Source: Cannabis sativa (lineage: Eukaryota; Streptophyta; Magnoliopsida; Rosales; Cannabaceae). From it: a DNA stretch of 64,000 bases. Made by a program: the position numbers and the translations under genes. The stretch covers positions 15,590,160 to 15,654,159 of the forward strand of contig NC_083601.1 of the NCBI RefSeq assembly GCF_029168945.1, given 5' to 3'. The notes under the pieces are model-generated. The model did no database searches and was not told the DNA's origin. It saw only the letters and a list, made by a program, of their open reading frames with translations. Positions 11,176 to 23,477 of the stretch are shown here, one piece after another. Every line of letters begins with the position of its first letter. Position 1 is the first letter of the stretch.

Positions 11176-13419
11176 ATGGTAATTAATTTTCTTTCAAGAA
11201 ATTTGGACTTAAAACGATTGTTTGATGTTTTGGATGGTATCATGTTGTTTTAAGTGTTGTTTGATGATTGATTGATGTTGGTGAATTTTCGTGAAAAATA
11301 ATTGAAAATCTGTTTCTGGAATTATTTTTATTGGATAGTATGGAAAAAACTAAGCAATTTACTTTTTTGCAGAACTCAATTTCGATTTAATTTCAATTAG
11401 TTATGATTTTTTGAAGTTTCGAAAAATATCGGAGTCGTGCATCTACACACACGCACGCGCACGAGGCTTGTCCCTCGGACAGCACGCGCGCAGACAAAAA
11501 TTTTGTCTGAAAACCAGCTTTCGCGTGGGAAAATCATGCTGGTACCCCCCCCCCCCTTTGCGCTGAGAAACCTCGGCTGTGCACTCCCCTGCGCGCGCAG
11601 ACGTGTATGCACAGCATACCGTCTGTACAGCTTGGAATTTTTTCGTTTTTCTTCAATTTTTCATGCTCTTTCATGGATTTAACTTCCGATTTTTTGTGTA
11701 GTTTTGTATTTAGACTATTCCTATTTCAATTCTAATTATCATAATTAAATTAATTAATATTTTTTTTAATTTAATTCATGATATTAGTGTAATTTGAATT
11801 TGAAAATAGTAAATATCTATCTTTTTGCTTAATTATCTATCTTATTTTTTTAAATTTGATTATATCTTATCTTATTTTTAAATGTAAGGTCAGATATTAA
11901 ATTTTTTAAATTAATTTTTTTTTAAAAATAATTTGACCTTATTTAAATTTAAAATAAGATAACTATAATCATGATATTTTAAATAGATATAAGATATATT
12001 GCTAACTTTTAAATTTTGTTATTTTATTTATTTAAATTAAATCTAAAATCTGAAAAAGATATTTATTTATTTTTTAAAAAATTTTATTTAATTTTTATTT
12101 ATAAAATAACATTTAATTTTTAAAAGTAGTTAGTAAATTTTGAAATGATATTTAGGTTAGTTGAAACCTAATTTTTCAAAATTGTAGGTTTAATTTTAAA
12201 TATTTTTTATTAATAATTTCGAAATTAAATATATAGATATAATTTTACTTAAATTTTTCGAAAATTATTTTTATTATTTAATTTATTTTTCGAAATTATT
12301 TATTTAAAATTAAATAAATCCTACATCCAACTATCCAGCTAACCTTGTTGCAGGAGTATGTGTTTTAGCTTGTTTGTAAGTTTTTAAAACCTATTATTGC
12401 TTGATTGCAAATAGCCATGGTTAACTTGTTAACAGATCCAATGATCTGATTTTAACTCATGGCTCCCTTGGTCAAGTAAATAATTTGTAACAAGTAAATT
12501 TACAATCTTCTTTCATCTGTGTATGACCTAGCAACATGATAGGATCCATCCAAATTGTGTGCCTGTGTGAGCCTATATGTTTAATTTTATTATAGATGCA
12601 TATAGGTTGTTGTTGCTAAATAAAATATCATAGTTCTTGATAGATTTTATTTAGGCTCATTTAGTCTTGGGCCTATTCAATTAATAATCGTTGTTCATTT
12701 TAAGGTTAAATTCCTCTCTTTTGGGCCTTGTGTGAGAGTTGGGAGCCATTGAAGTGGGTACGACATACTGAACACAGCACCCCCTCACATGAACCACCCC
12801 AATTGTGAAGACCCATTTGCCTGATTTGAATAACTGTACTAGGTTAATTAAATTAGTTTAACCTAATAAAATTGATTAGCAACATAATTAATTTCATTTA
12901 TTTTTGAAATTAATCTAAGAAAACCATAGTTTAAAGAATTTTATATTCTAAGCTAAACTATATGTATTTTCTTGTATTTAATTAAATATAAAATTATAAC
13001 CATCTAGATTCTTTCTGAAGCTTAATTTAAATTTTTCATTAAATATTCCTATTTAAGTTGATATTTAGTTATCTATAACCAACCAGCTTAAATCTGAATA
13101 TCTTTTGGATTTAAAATTTCAAAATTAAGTTGAGGAATTTTAGGCATTGGTTATTAAGATTCTTTAGATATTTTTTAAGCTGATTTTTTTTTTAATATCA
13201 ACTTAAAATGAAATATTTTCAAATTAAGTGGTTGCAACTTAATTTTAATTTAGAAATTTTTACATGAAAAATCTATTTTACACAATTTATTACAAAATTA
13301 CTCACACACGCCTATGACTACATTTTTACTTACAAAGTTGCTTTTATTACACAAATACCACTTAGTCATCATTCAATCCATCATCAATCAAATCCTACTC
13401 TCTTCCCTCTCTTTTTTCA

Positions 13420-13850
13420 TTTTCTATCAATCAATCCATCATTTCACTCTCTTTTTTTTTTCTTTTCTTTTTATTTTTAATTTTATTTCAGTTTTTAATT
13501 TTTTAATTTTAATTTTATTTCAGTTTTTAATTTTTTATTTTTAATTTTATTTTCAGTTTTTAATTTTTAATTTTTTTTTCCATAACAATTCTTCTTTTCT
13601 TTTTATTTTTAATTTTTAATTGTAAAGCTAGTTTCTTATATATTGTTGCTTAGGTCTAGGATTGACTTCTATCAATCAATCCATCATTTCACTCTCTTTT
13701 TTTCTTTTTATTTTTAATTTTATTTCAGTTTTTAATTTTTAATTTTTAATTTTATTTTAGTTTTTAATTTTAAATTTTTTTACATAACAATTCTTCTTTT
13801 CTTTTTATTTTTAATTTTTAATTGTAAAGCTAGTTTCTTATATATTCTTA
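13420..13850 (+). repeat. Two-copy T-rich tandem duplication in the Copia II leader
   Basis: Landmarks recur in order: TCTATCAATCAATCCATCAT at about 13423 and 13668, and ACATAACAATTCTTCTTTTC-type sequence at about 13580 and 13785. The spacing is about 205-245 bp. Between them lie many short TTTTTAATTTTATTTCAG repeats. Confidence 0.75.
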
Positions 13851-14203
13851 CGAAGAAACGGACCTTAATAACATATGGAGCGACTGTGTAGAGAATAAAG
13901 CCAGAAAGAGTATAGAAATCATTGTGCTTCTTATGTATGTTTGCTCAACAAATAATGCAGAGATTTCATTGTCAATGTTTCTGGGAAAAAAGCTAATGTT
14001 GGTGCTGATGTTCGAACCGAGGTTTGTTTTCGGTTTCTTTTTGGTTTTCTCCCATATTTGAAATTTTACACCTTCTATATGTATTTTTTTAATATGTTTT
14101 TTATCTAGTTGTTTTCTGTCCATTTTTATATCATCAATGGGTAACAATGAGATTTATCATGGATGTTGATGTTCAAAGAGTTTTTCCTGTATTTTAGTTT
14201 GTA

Positions 14204-14782
14204 TACAGTTGTTTTGTAGTTTTATTATAGTTTTGCTACTTGCATATGTTATTTCACTATAAAATTAATATGCAACTATTTGCACAAAACTTACTATGTA
14301 TAACTACTATTTTTTAGTCCCCATCAAATTAAATTCTTGCATAATATATAAACTATCATAAAACGATAATGCAACTATAAGGCAACTATTTGCACTTGCA
14401 TACAGTTGTTTTGTAGTTTTATTATAGTTTTGCTACTGGCATATGTTATTTCACTATAAAATTAATATGCAACTATTTGCACAAAACTTACTATGTATAA
14501 CTACTATTTCTTAGTCCCCATCAAATTAAATTCTTGCATAATATATAAACTATCATAAAACGATAATGCAACTATAAGGCAACTATTTGCACTTGCATAC
14601 AGTTGTTTTGTAGTTTTGTTATAGTTTTGCTACTTGCATATGTTATTTCACTATAAAATTAATATGCAACTATTTGCACAAAACTTACTATGTATAACTA
14701 CTATTTCTTAGTCCCCATCAAATTAAATTCTTGCATAATATATAAACTATCATAAAACGATAATGCAACTATAAGGCAACCA
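14204..14782 (+). repeat. 197-bp tandem repeat, nearly three copies
   Basis: The marker TACAGTTGTTTTGTAG starts at 14204, 14401 and 14598, an exact 197-bp period. The copies are nearly identical; visible differences include ACTTGCATATG versus ACTGGCATATG and TTTTTTAGTC versus TTTCTTAGTC. The array lies in the Copia II leader. Confidence 0.9.
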
Positions 14783-15539
14783 AAACAAAAAATAAATCAA
14801 AATGCAACTGTATATAACGTAGATGTATTATTCATGAGGTTTTTTTTTTAAAATTTTTCACATCATACATTGTTTTGGATTTAGTGGGAGCTCCAGATCT
14901 GTTTGTTACAGATCTACATTTCATGAATATAGATTTCGATATTAGGGGGAGTTATTTTGATCGAATAAAATAGAAAACAAATGTGTAATTTCAGTTTCTT
15001 CACAGTTTTTCTGATTTTTTTTCGTCATTTTCAGTTTAGATCATTGCAGGTATTCTTTTCCAGTTGATTTTGCCAGAATTAATAGTTGTATTTTTCTCGT
15101 TTTGGTTTCATTTTGGTTGTTTTGCGGTTTTGAAACGAGCGCGTATTTTCATCTTCATGGTTCGCTCTGTACAGCTGAAGGCTTAGTGCATGTGGTATTT
15201 TTGTAAATATTTGTATGTGGACTGTATAAATGTTTAATGGGCCGGCCCAAAGTATTTTTGTAATTTTTTTTCCTTTTTTGTATTTTTTTGTTTTTTTCCC
15301 TTTAATTTAATTAAGTCTAATTTGAAAGATATTTAAGTTGATTTTTTAGATTCTTCTAAAACAACTTAAACAAGATATTTTTAAATTTGTTCGATATTTA
15401 TTCGAATTTAAATAATAATTTAAAATTAATTAAAGTTGATTTTTTATTTAAACCAACTTTAATTTGTAATTTTTTATTATTATAATATGGAATAAAATAT
15501 CATACAAAATAAATATTTTAAAATAATGAGCTTTAATCA

Positions 15540-15930
15540 AAAGACATTCGATCTCCATTGTTGGTTTTACATCGCGTTTGTTTTAGTGAGTAATCCTCCC
15601 TAATGGAGGAACGTTCATTAGCAATTTCGCACCCTTTAATCTCGAAAGATAAGTAGTTTGTAAGTGTTTTATATGGTATGGATCACCCTAATGGTAACGA
15701 CCATATTTGACTTGCAAATTATGAAACAATGGTGGAAGCTCATAAGATAGAACTGCCTTGACTTTCGCCTAAACGGGACAATGCTGAATTCAAATCTTGA
15801 TCGAATAAAAGGTTGCTAGAATGATTATCATTTTAGATGAGTTGAAAATTCTATTCAATGGATGATGCTTTGACTCTCGCCTAAATGGGACACTGTATCA
15901 GTTTGTTGAAAAACCTTGGAAAATAAACTA
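15540..15930 (+). other. Conserved pre-gag leader of Copia II with duplicated motif
   Basis: This stretch matches the antisense of 33240-33600 in Copia III although the surrounding leaders have diverged. It holds two direct copies of GACTTTCGCCTAAACGGGAC-like sequence (15757-15783 and 15869-15895), about 112 bp apart, just before gag. Confidence 0.75.
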
Positions 15931-15966
15931 TGTTAGATTTAGTATTTTTATAACATATGTGATTAT

Positions 15967-18900
15967 TTGTTATTTTCTGAACATGTGTATGAATTTATGA
16001 ACCAAAACCTTACTTCTGTTTTATTGATGTGTTGTAGTGCCAATATGAATAACCCTCACCCCGATCCTCTCCTAGTTAATATCTTAGCAAAAGAACTCTA
16101 TAGTGTGAAAATGCATCCTGGTAGTTGCATAAACTCGCACCTGTTGATGATGAATCTGAAGTTCCAAAAGGCAAATCTACTAGGGATTGATTTATCAAGA
16201 GAACAATGGGTCCAATTCATTCTTAATAGTCTTCCTTCGGAGTATAATGAATTTGTTGTTTCTTACATGATCAACAATTTCAACTCCTCCGACATGGACA
16301 AGCTCGAAGCAGAATTACGAGCCCATGAATGGAATCTGATTGCAATGGGTCCCCCTGAGTTTGCAATTCATAATCAGAGGAAAAAGATTAAGCATGAAGG
16401 CTTTAGCAAAGCTGCTTCTTCAAGCACAATTATCAGACATAATCTTCTATGTTCGAATTGTAATGAAAAGGGACATCAAGAAGAAAGATGTCCCCGGCTT
16501 CTAAAAAATTCAAACGAATGCAATGCTTTTGTCTTTGAATCATATGTTTTAGAGAACGACAAATCCGTTTGGATTGTTGATTCTGGGTCTACTAACCATG
16601 TATGTTCTTCACTGAAGCTGCTTGAAACTTGGGAAAATCTGCTTCCAGGAGAGTAAAAGCTTAAAGTTGGTAATGGCGAGTTAGTGTCGGTCAAAGCTAG
16701 AGGAAAAGCCCGCATCAAGTTTCAACAAAAATTTTTAATTTTAGAAAATGTTTTATTTATTCCAAACTTTAGTAGAAACTTGATTAGTGTCTCATGTTTG
16801 CAAACACAATCTTATATATTGAATTTTTTGAGTTCTAATTGTTCAATTTCTCGCAATGGATTTCAAATATGTGTTGCTACCATGGAACAAGGGCTTTATG
16901 TTTTAAGACCGAATACACAAATCTCACTAAACAGTGAACTTTTCAATGTAGCTAAACCTAGAAACCTCAAAAGAAAAGAGATTGATAATGATGATCAAAC
17001 TTATCTATGGCATTTACGTTTAGGTCATATAGGCTTTGATAGACTCAATAGGCTAACCAAAGGCGGTCCATTGAAAAATATCGTCCTAGGTGAATTGCTA
17101 GTATGTGAGTCCTGCTTGGAAGGAAAAATGACTAAGCGTTCTTTCTCTGCAAAGGGAGAGTGTGCCACATACCCCCTAGGGTTAGTGCATTCTGATGTTT
17201 GCGGACCTCTGAATGTAAAAGCCCGAGGAAGTTATGAGTATTTTGTCACTTTCATTGATGATTACTCTAGATATAGTTTTCTTTACCTAATGCAAAAGAA
17301 ATCTGAAACGTTTGAAAAGTTTTAGGAGTTTCATGCTTTGGCTCAAAACCAATTAGGTAAATCATTAAAGATCTTGCAAACTGATAGGGGTGGAGAATAT
17401 ATGGATATGCAATTCAAAGATCATTTAATTGAACTTGGAATTGAATCCCAATACACTGCCCCAGGCACTCCACAACAAAATGGAGTTGCAGAAAGAAGAA
17501 ATCGCACTCTTTTGGAAATGGTTAGGTCTATGCTGAGTTATTCAACTCTGTCTACGTCCTTCTGGGGATATGCTATACAGATGGCTAATGACATTTTAAA
17601 TGTTGTTCCATCTAAAGCAGTCCCTAAGACACCCGTCAAACTTTTGAATGGTCGTACACCTAGTTTACGCCACTACAGAATTTGGGGGTGCCCTGCTCAT
17701 GTCTTAAGAAAGAAAGAAGGCAAACTTGAATCACGTACCGAAGTATGCATGTTTGTCAGAAATTCTAAAGAGACTAGGGGTGGACTATTTTATAGTCACA
17801 AGGATAAAAAAGTGTTTGTTTCTACAAATGCTACTTTTCTTGAAGAGAACTATATTAAAGACAACAAACCAAAAAGTAAAGTTGTTCTAGAGGAAATGCT
17901 TTCAGATATAATTCCTTCTAATGTTCCGTCTTCTTCCGCTCAAGAAGAGGACAATCCCACTCCCTCAGTCGAACCAACTGAGAAATCTACTACTAAAGTT
18001 TCTGTTCAGAAGATCACCGCTCCTCGTCGTAGTGGGAGGGTTTCAACAAAACCAGCTCGTTATGGCTTGGATGGTGAAATCAATATGGTCGTTGGTGACG
18101 GTATTGAAGACGATCCATTAACCTATAAACAGGCAATGGCTAGTCCGCAACGGAAACGATGGTCGGCCGGCATGGATTCAGAAATGGATTCCATGAAAAA
18201 GAACAAAGTCTGGAAATATGTAGACGCACCTGACGACTATCATCTGATAGGATGCAAGTGGGTTTACAAGAAGAAAAGAGGAGCTGGAGGCGAAGTCGAA
18301 ACTTTTAAAGCTAGACTTGTGGCCAAGGGTTATACCCAAAGAGAAGGTGTGGACTATGAGGAAACTTTTAGTCCTGTTGCCATGCTCAAATCCATCTGAA
18401 TTCTTCTCTCCATAGCTGCTGCTTTCGATTATGAAATCTGGCAAATGGATGTCAAGACTGTCTTCCTTAATGGGGTACTTGAAGAAACCATCTATATAGA
18501 GCAACTAGAAGGCTATGTTCTTCCAGGGCAGGAAAATAAAGTTTGCAAATTAAATAGGTCCATCTATGGACTTAAGCAAGCTTCTCGCTCATAGAACAAA
18601 AGGTTTGATGAAATCATCAAGACCTACGGCTTTCTTCAGAATGAAGATGAACCTTGTGTTTACCAACTCAAGGAAGACCAAGTAGTAGTATTCCTGGTCC
18701 TTTATGTTGATGACATTTTGATTATTGGAAACAATGTCAAGAAAATGACTCACATCAAGGAATGGCTCAACACTCAATTCGATATGAAAGATTTGGGTGA
18801 AGTAGCCTATGTTCTTGGTATTCAAATTATCAGAAATCGGAAGAACAGATCTCTTGCTCTCTCTCAAACAACCTACATTGACAAAGTTTTAGAGAGATTC

Positions 18901-19680
18901 TCCATGAACAACACCAATGGGGCAAACATGCCTTCTAGATATGGTATTCGTCTATCTAAGGAACAGTCTCCTACTGATCCTCAAGAGATAGAGGACATGG
19001 CGAAAATTCCCTATGCTTCTGCAATTGGAAGTCTAATGTATGCAATGTTATGCACTAGACCTGACATCTGCTATGCAGTGGGAATCGTGAGCAGGTATCA
19101 GTCTAATCCAGGACATGAACATTGGAATGCAGTTAAGTATATTCTGAAATACTTAAAGAGTACAAGGAATCTTGTGTTAGTCTACAAGGGTGGTGCTTTA
19201 AATCCCATAGGCTACACTGATTCAAATTTCCAGGCAAGTCTTGAAGACAGGAAATCTACATCTAGGATGGTGTTTACTCTTGGGGGTAGAGCAGTGGTTT
19301 GGAGAAGTGCAAAACAAATCGCGATATCGGACTCGACTATGGAAGCTGAATACATAGCTGCAGCCGAAGCTGCTAAAGAACTTGTCTGGCTAAGAAAGTT
19401 CTTCACCAGTATCGGTGTCGTGCCTGGAATGGAAAAGCCGCTGGTCCTACTTTGTGATAATAATGGAGCGATAGCTAACAGTAAGGAACCTCGAAGCCAC
19501 AAGAGAAGCAAACACATTGAAAGGAAGTATCACATCATCAGAGAATATGTGGCAAGAGGGGATGTACTAGTTGAGAAAGTGGACACAGAAGATAACTTAG
19601 CTGATCCATTCACCAAAGTCTTGGTCGTGACTGCATTTGAAAAGCACCGTCAGAATTTAGGATTAATTGATATGTACTGA
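15967..19680 (+). pseudogene. Copia II gag-pol, one frame with four nonsense codons
   Basis: A single frame runs from Gag to RNase H. Gag lacks about 100 N-terminal residues of the UBN2 fold: a start-like MNNPHPDPLL runs straight into the LYSVKMHPGSCINSH core. The zinc knuckle is CSNCNEKGHQEERC (about 16452) and the protease is VDSGSTNH. Integrase has HLRLGH, HSDVCGP, TDRGGEY and [11 protein letters not shown] has [11 protein letters not shown] and LYVDDILIIG; RNase H has TDSNFQ, STMEAEYIA and DNNGA. Nonsense codons are TAA 16654, TAG 17323, TGA 18397 and TAG 18592; the last probably replaces tryptophan. No frameshift is needed. A consensus 3' splice site (TGTTGTAG) lies just before the gag start at about 16036. 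This copy can no longer make a full polyprotein. Confidence 0.92.
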
Positions 19681-19709
19681 TTAGTTTTATATTAGTGCAA
19701 GTGGGAGTT

Positions 19710-21596
19710 TGTTGGGTTTTATGCCCTAAATAAAACTCCATTTCAATGTAATCTATTTTATTCAACATCAATAAAGAAACAGAGGTATTTTTCATTCATT
19801 TGTGTATGTTTTGGTTCACCTTATCAATTGCTTGTCTATTTGATTTATAAATTCATCTGAAACCCTTTTCACATACTTGATCATGTTTATTGTGTTGTCA
19901 ACACTTTGGAAAGTAAACATGACTATGTGAATAAAGTTTCCTAGATTTATCAGACACAGGGTTTTATTGATATGATAATCTACAACAAGAGTTTACTTGC
20001 ATTTGGAGAAATGCTATGTTCTTTCCAGAACATTGGTTAAAGTAAAGCTCAGGTTGGGTGCATGGAGTATGCATCGGAAGGGACCGATATTGGACTTTGA
20101 CTTAGATTTATTAAACTTACCGTAATATCTATTCAAGTCAATATCACCTAGTTGATCCTAGATCAAATAATCTTAATCCTGCTATGATTAGGCTCAATCT
20201 CAGGAGGCTATTCGTGTTCTTTGATTTGTTAGTTAAGCCTACTTTTAGGTCAGGGTGATACGTACATTTTGGGAACACGGTAGTGCAATTGAGTGGGAGC
20301 GCTAACATAAACATGGAATCTATAGCTTCTATCTGGTGAATAGTAAGCAAATGATGATCTCCTTCGAGCTTGACCAAACGAAAATAAATGGTGGAGTACT
20401 CATTTCACATAAGCTGAAATATCATTTATACCGGGTCAAGTGTTTTAAGGATAAAATACATAGTAGGGTGTAACGGTAATCTAATCCCTTTACAGTGTAG
20501 ATCATTCATATAGAGGATCATTGATCAAATTAGGATTATAACAATGGATAACTAATGATGTGTCTATATGGTGGAACATATAGAGCATTCTATATACTGA
20601 GAGTGCAATTGTAAGTTCTATGCGTGGATTCAACGAAGAATTAATAAGTCAGTGAATTTAAGTTATAAATTCTTGATCTGCTTATTGGAAGCTCGGTTAT
20701 ATAGACCCATGGTCCCCCCACTAGTTGAGATAATATTGCTTGTAAGACTCATATAATTGGTTTTGATTAATCAATTATTATTCTCAAATTAGACTATGAC
20801 TATTTGTGAATTTTTCACTAAGTAAGGGCGAAATCGTAAAGAAAGAGTTTTCGGGCATATTTATTAATTATGATACTTTGTATGGTTCAATTAATAAATA
20901 TGATAAATGACAATATTATTTAATAATTATTTATAGTTATTAAATAGTTAGAATTGGCATTTAAATTGTTGAATTAGAAAATTGGCGTTTTTGAGAAAAT
21001 CAGATGCAAAAGTGATAAAACTGCAAAATTGCAAAAAGTGAGGCCCAAATCCATACTGCCATGGCCGGCCACTTTTATAGGAATTATCCTCTGATATTTT
21101 CATTATTTTAATGCCAAATAATTCAAACCTAACCCTAGTGGAATGCTGTAAATAGATAGTGAAGGCTTCAGGAAAATTACACTTCTCATTCAGAAAAACC
21201 TGAGCCTCTCTCTCTATACCTGGCCGCCCACTCTCTCTCTCTCTTCTTCCTTAAGATTTTGAAATACTTAGTGATTAGAGTAGTGCCCACACACAGCAAG
21301 TGATACCTCAATCATAGTGAGGAAGATCGTGAAGAAAGACTTTCAGCAAGAAGGAGTTTCAGCACTAAAGAATCAGAGAAAGAGATCCAGGTTCAGATCT
21401 TGATAATACTCTGGGATAGAAAGGATACAAGGGTTAGAGATGTGAACGGAACGAGTCATATTATTCTGCTGCACCCAATGTAAGGTTTACTAAACTTTAT
21501 ATGTGTTTATTTCATCGTTTTAGAAAGTTCATATTTAGGGTGTTAATCAACATACTTGTGAGTACATCTAAGATCTTGGTAAAATAATTTCCAACA
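19710..21596 (+). repeat. Copia II 3' LTR
   Basis: This 1887-bp LTR directly follows the purine-rich GTGCAAGTGGGAGTT. It ends CCAACA before the TATTC duplication, after which Copia I Gag resumes. Confidence 0.93.
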
Positions 21597-22584
21597 TATT
21601 CAAACTCAACCTTAGCAAGATTAGCCCTGGCAGATTGGTTGTTTCTTGGCACAACCCAGTTTTTATCGAATCTATAGTGACATACAGGGGCGGTATGGCC
21701 GGATCTGAGACAAACTTGACAAATGACCCGTTGCTGAGTGAACCTAGGATACCCTCGACCACGGCCAGAGGCAGGCTGATTGTTATCAGTTGAGTTCTTA
21801 GAGTTGGCATATGGTCGAACACCACCAGAACGTCCATTGCCAAAGGTCAAGTTAGCCTGCATTTTGACAGCCAAATCTGTCATAGATTGGTGATGCTCAA
21901 GACGGCTTTCATGAGAAAGAAGTAAGGCTTGAACTTCTTCAATGGTCAGATTCTCACTCCGTGAAGTAATCCCTGCTACAACAGAGTCAAAATCTTGTCC
22001 AAGACCATTTAGAAGTTGTAAAACCAAGTCTTGATCACCAACTGGTGAACCAGCAACATTGAGAGCATCAGATATAGATTGAATCTTGTCAACATATTCA
22101 GAGATAGAAAGGCTTTCCTTTTTGATATTGGAGAACTGGCATTTGAGTTGAAGGCGACGGGCTTTAGTTTGGCTCGAGAATTTCTGTTCTAGTGCTTGCC
22201 ACACTGCAAAAGAGCTTTGGTAGATAGCAACCGACGCAAGAACAGCCTCTGTCATTGAAGATCTGAGCCATGAAAGAAGGAGCTGATCTTTTCGCCTCCA
22301 TTGAACATATTCAGGATTCGATGTGCCATTGACAAGATTCATTGGTGGTGGTACTCCGGTGAAGAGAATTTCATCAAAATCGTGTCCAATCACAGTTGGC
22401 ACGACCTGGGATTTCCAAGAGAGGAAATTAAGGCGGTCTAGTGTGAGAGTGAGAGAGGACGTGAGTGAATGAGAAAAAGGATTCCATGAGGTAGTAGCAG
22501 GAGCTGTGGCAAGAGCCATTGGTGCAAATGCAGGATCGGTTATGGAAGAAGCCATGGACGGTAGTCAATTAGCGATTGATACAG

Positions 22585-22814
22585 TGTAAGAACAATAACC
22601 ATGGAACCACTAGAACAGAGAAAGAGAAAAATAGAGAGGAACAGAAATGAGAAGGCAAAAGCTAATCCAAGAGATTAGCAACATCTTTATTTATAGAGAG
22701 AGATTACAGAGTCTTTACACAGAAAGAAAACTTAACAGAAAAAATAACTACCTAACTAATAACTAATTAACAGAGTTAACAGAAATAACAGACAACCAAG
22801 ATTAGTTATTAACA
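22585..22814 (-). repeat. Copia I 5' LTR
   Basis: This 230-bp LTR is longer than its partner at 4528-4723 by extra sequence near the TGTAAGAACAATA end and near AACTTAACAG. TCGAA (22815-22819) follows. Confidence 0.9.
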
Positions 22815-22819
22815 TCGAA

Positions 22820-23477
22820 GACTAAAGATGAAAAGTTTCACATTCTTAACAGAGAAACAATCCAAGTACCTTTCATGAATAGTCATAATGTTTATCATGA
22901 CTATGCATCCCTTGATGATTTCAAGGTTCTCAAACTCCGATATGAAAGAATAGCATTAGGTAATAATGGAAATCAAACACAATTCTCTATGTACTCGCTT
23001 CTTCCTCATGATACGTACGGGTTACAAGATATGGTGAAAAAGTTCAATTCAGATCCGAAACTGTTGGCGCCCAAGAGTCTTAATAATCATCTAAGGAAGG
23101 TGGAACTTTCTCGTGTGTCAATTCCCAAGATGAAATTCTCTTATGGTGTTGATGCTAAGGAGTTACTTGAGGATCAAGGGTTAACTTTGCCTTTCAGTGT
23201 GAATGATGCAGATTTCTCAAACATGGTTAATGTCAATCCTGTTACTAATGTTTATGTTAACATTATGGTTCACAAGTCTTGTATCGAAGTGAATGAAGAA
23301 GGGACAGAGGCTGCTGCTGCCACCTTTGTTGGTTTTTTATGCGGCGGCTGGACTCCAAATTATAAGCCTCCTCCACTCCCTACCTTTGTTGCTGACCATC
23401 CATTTATGTTTATGTTTGTCGAAGAGTTTTCCAACCTTATTGTTTTTACCGGAGCTATTCTTGATCCACGAAAGTAA
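22820..23477 (+). pseudogene. Serpin, C-terminal half (right piece)
   Basis: From 22821 the frame reads TKDEKFHILNRETIQVPFMN and on to a stop at 23477. It has clear serpin landmarks: FKVLKLRYER, QFSMYSLLPH, the hinge NEEGTEAAAAT and the C-terminal FVADHPFMFMFVEEFSNLIV. Serpins are suicide protease inhibitors whose reactive loop follows the hinge; here the loop region reads FVGFLCGGWTPNYKPPPLP. Plant serpins are about 390 residues; this half covers roughly the last 220. Relative to the left piece the frame is off (two surplus bases across the insertion site), so even without Copia I the two pieces do not join cleanly. The serpin identity is certain; function of this copy is very unlikely. Confidence 0.9.

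Larger units (their letters stand above)
11176..15540 (+). other. Copia II untranslated leader, AT-rich and repeat-bearing
   Basis: About 4.4 kb without a credible gene. It contains a GC-rich patch (11437-11610) with a run of cytosines and small palindromes, very AT-rich stretches, a twice-repeated T-rich block (13420-13850) and a 197-bp tandem repeat (14204-14782). Open frames here are short, low-complexity and unsupported. Confidence 0.7.
9270..21596 (+). mobile_element. Copia II: full-length Ty1/Copia with 1.89-kb LTRs, nested in Copia I
   Basis: LTRs at 9270-11160 and 19710-21596 run from TGTTGGGTTTT to TTCTAACA/TTCCAACA. The target duplication TATTC is at 9265-9269 and 21597-21601. The PBS (TGGCCTCAGAGCC, 11163-11175) resembles the initiator-methionine tRNA site, and the purine-rich tract (AAGTGGGAGTT) abuts the 3' LTR. 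A long AT-rich leader (11161-15966) precedes gag-pol in one frame. The two LTRs differ by scattered substitutions and small indels, so insertion is fairly recent. Long LTRs suggest an Angela-like lineage, which is inference. Confidence 0.95.
4734..22555 (-). pseudogene. Copia I gag-pol, one frame with three nonsense codons and two insertions
   Basis: The start is ATG 22555 (MASSITDPAFAP). Gag occupies 22555-21602, with the zinc knuckle C-QV-C-LRSG-H-TAPV-C at about 21730. After removing Copia II and one TSD copy, the frame continues in phase at 9269 with protease (WYADTGATAH). Integrase follows with an HHCC finger (HCKLGH ... CHVC), HTDLWG, ADGGGEY and the glutamate in [12 protein letters not shown] has [11 protein letters not shown], and RNase H has SDADWAS, TESEF and DNQSA. 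The end is split by the hAT and resumes at 4863 (DQVADLLTKSLS). Nonsense codons are TAG at 8838-8840, TGA at 7800-7802 and TAG at 6795-6797 (probably a former TGG). The active-site residues survive, so inactivation looks recent. Confidence 0.9.
4528..22814 (-). mobile_element. Copia I: full-length Ty1/Copia retrotransposon (Ale/Retrofit-like), carrying nested insertions
   Basis: Short LTRs at 4528-4723 (3' LTR) and 22585-22814 (5' LTR) start TGTTAATAAC and end TTCTTACA on the minus strand. A purine tract (TTGAGGGGGA) abuts the 3' LTR, and TCGAA is duplicated at 4523-4527 and 22815-22819. The PBS next to the 5' LTR is degenerate (TGTATCA in place of TGGTATCA). Without the nested Copia II and the hAT the element is about 5 kb. 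Gag, protease, integrase, RT and RNase H lie in one frame, the Copia order, with three nonsense codons. Short LTRs and Gag type suggest the Ale lineage; that assignment is inference. Confidence 0.93.

Noticed and set aside
11543..11555. Run of cytosines as a possible regulatory motif
   Set aside because: A single homopolymer in a GC-rich patch; likely slippage with no context for function.
13314..13544. Open frame in T-rich sequence that looks like a hydrophobic protein
   Set aside because: It is a low-complexity translation of TTTTTAATTTT repeats in the Copia II leader.
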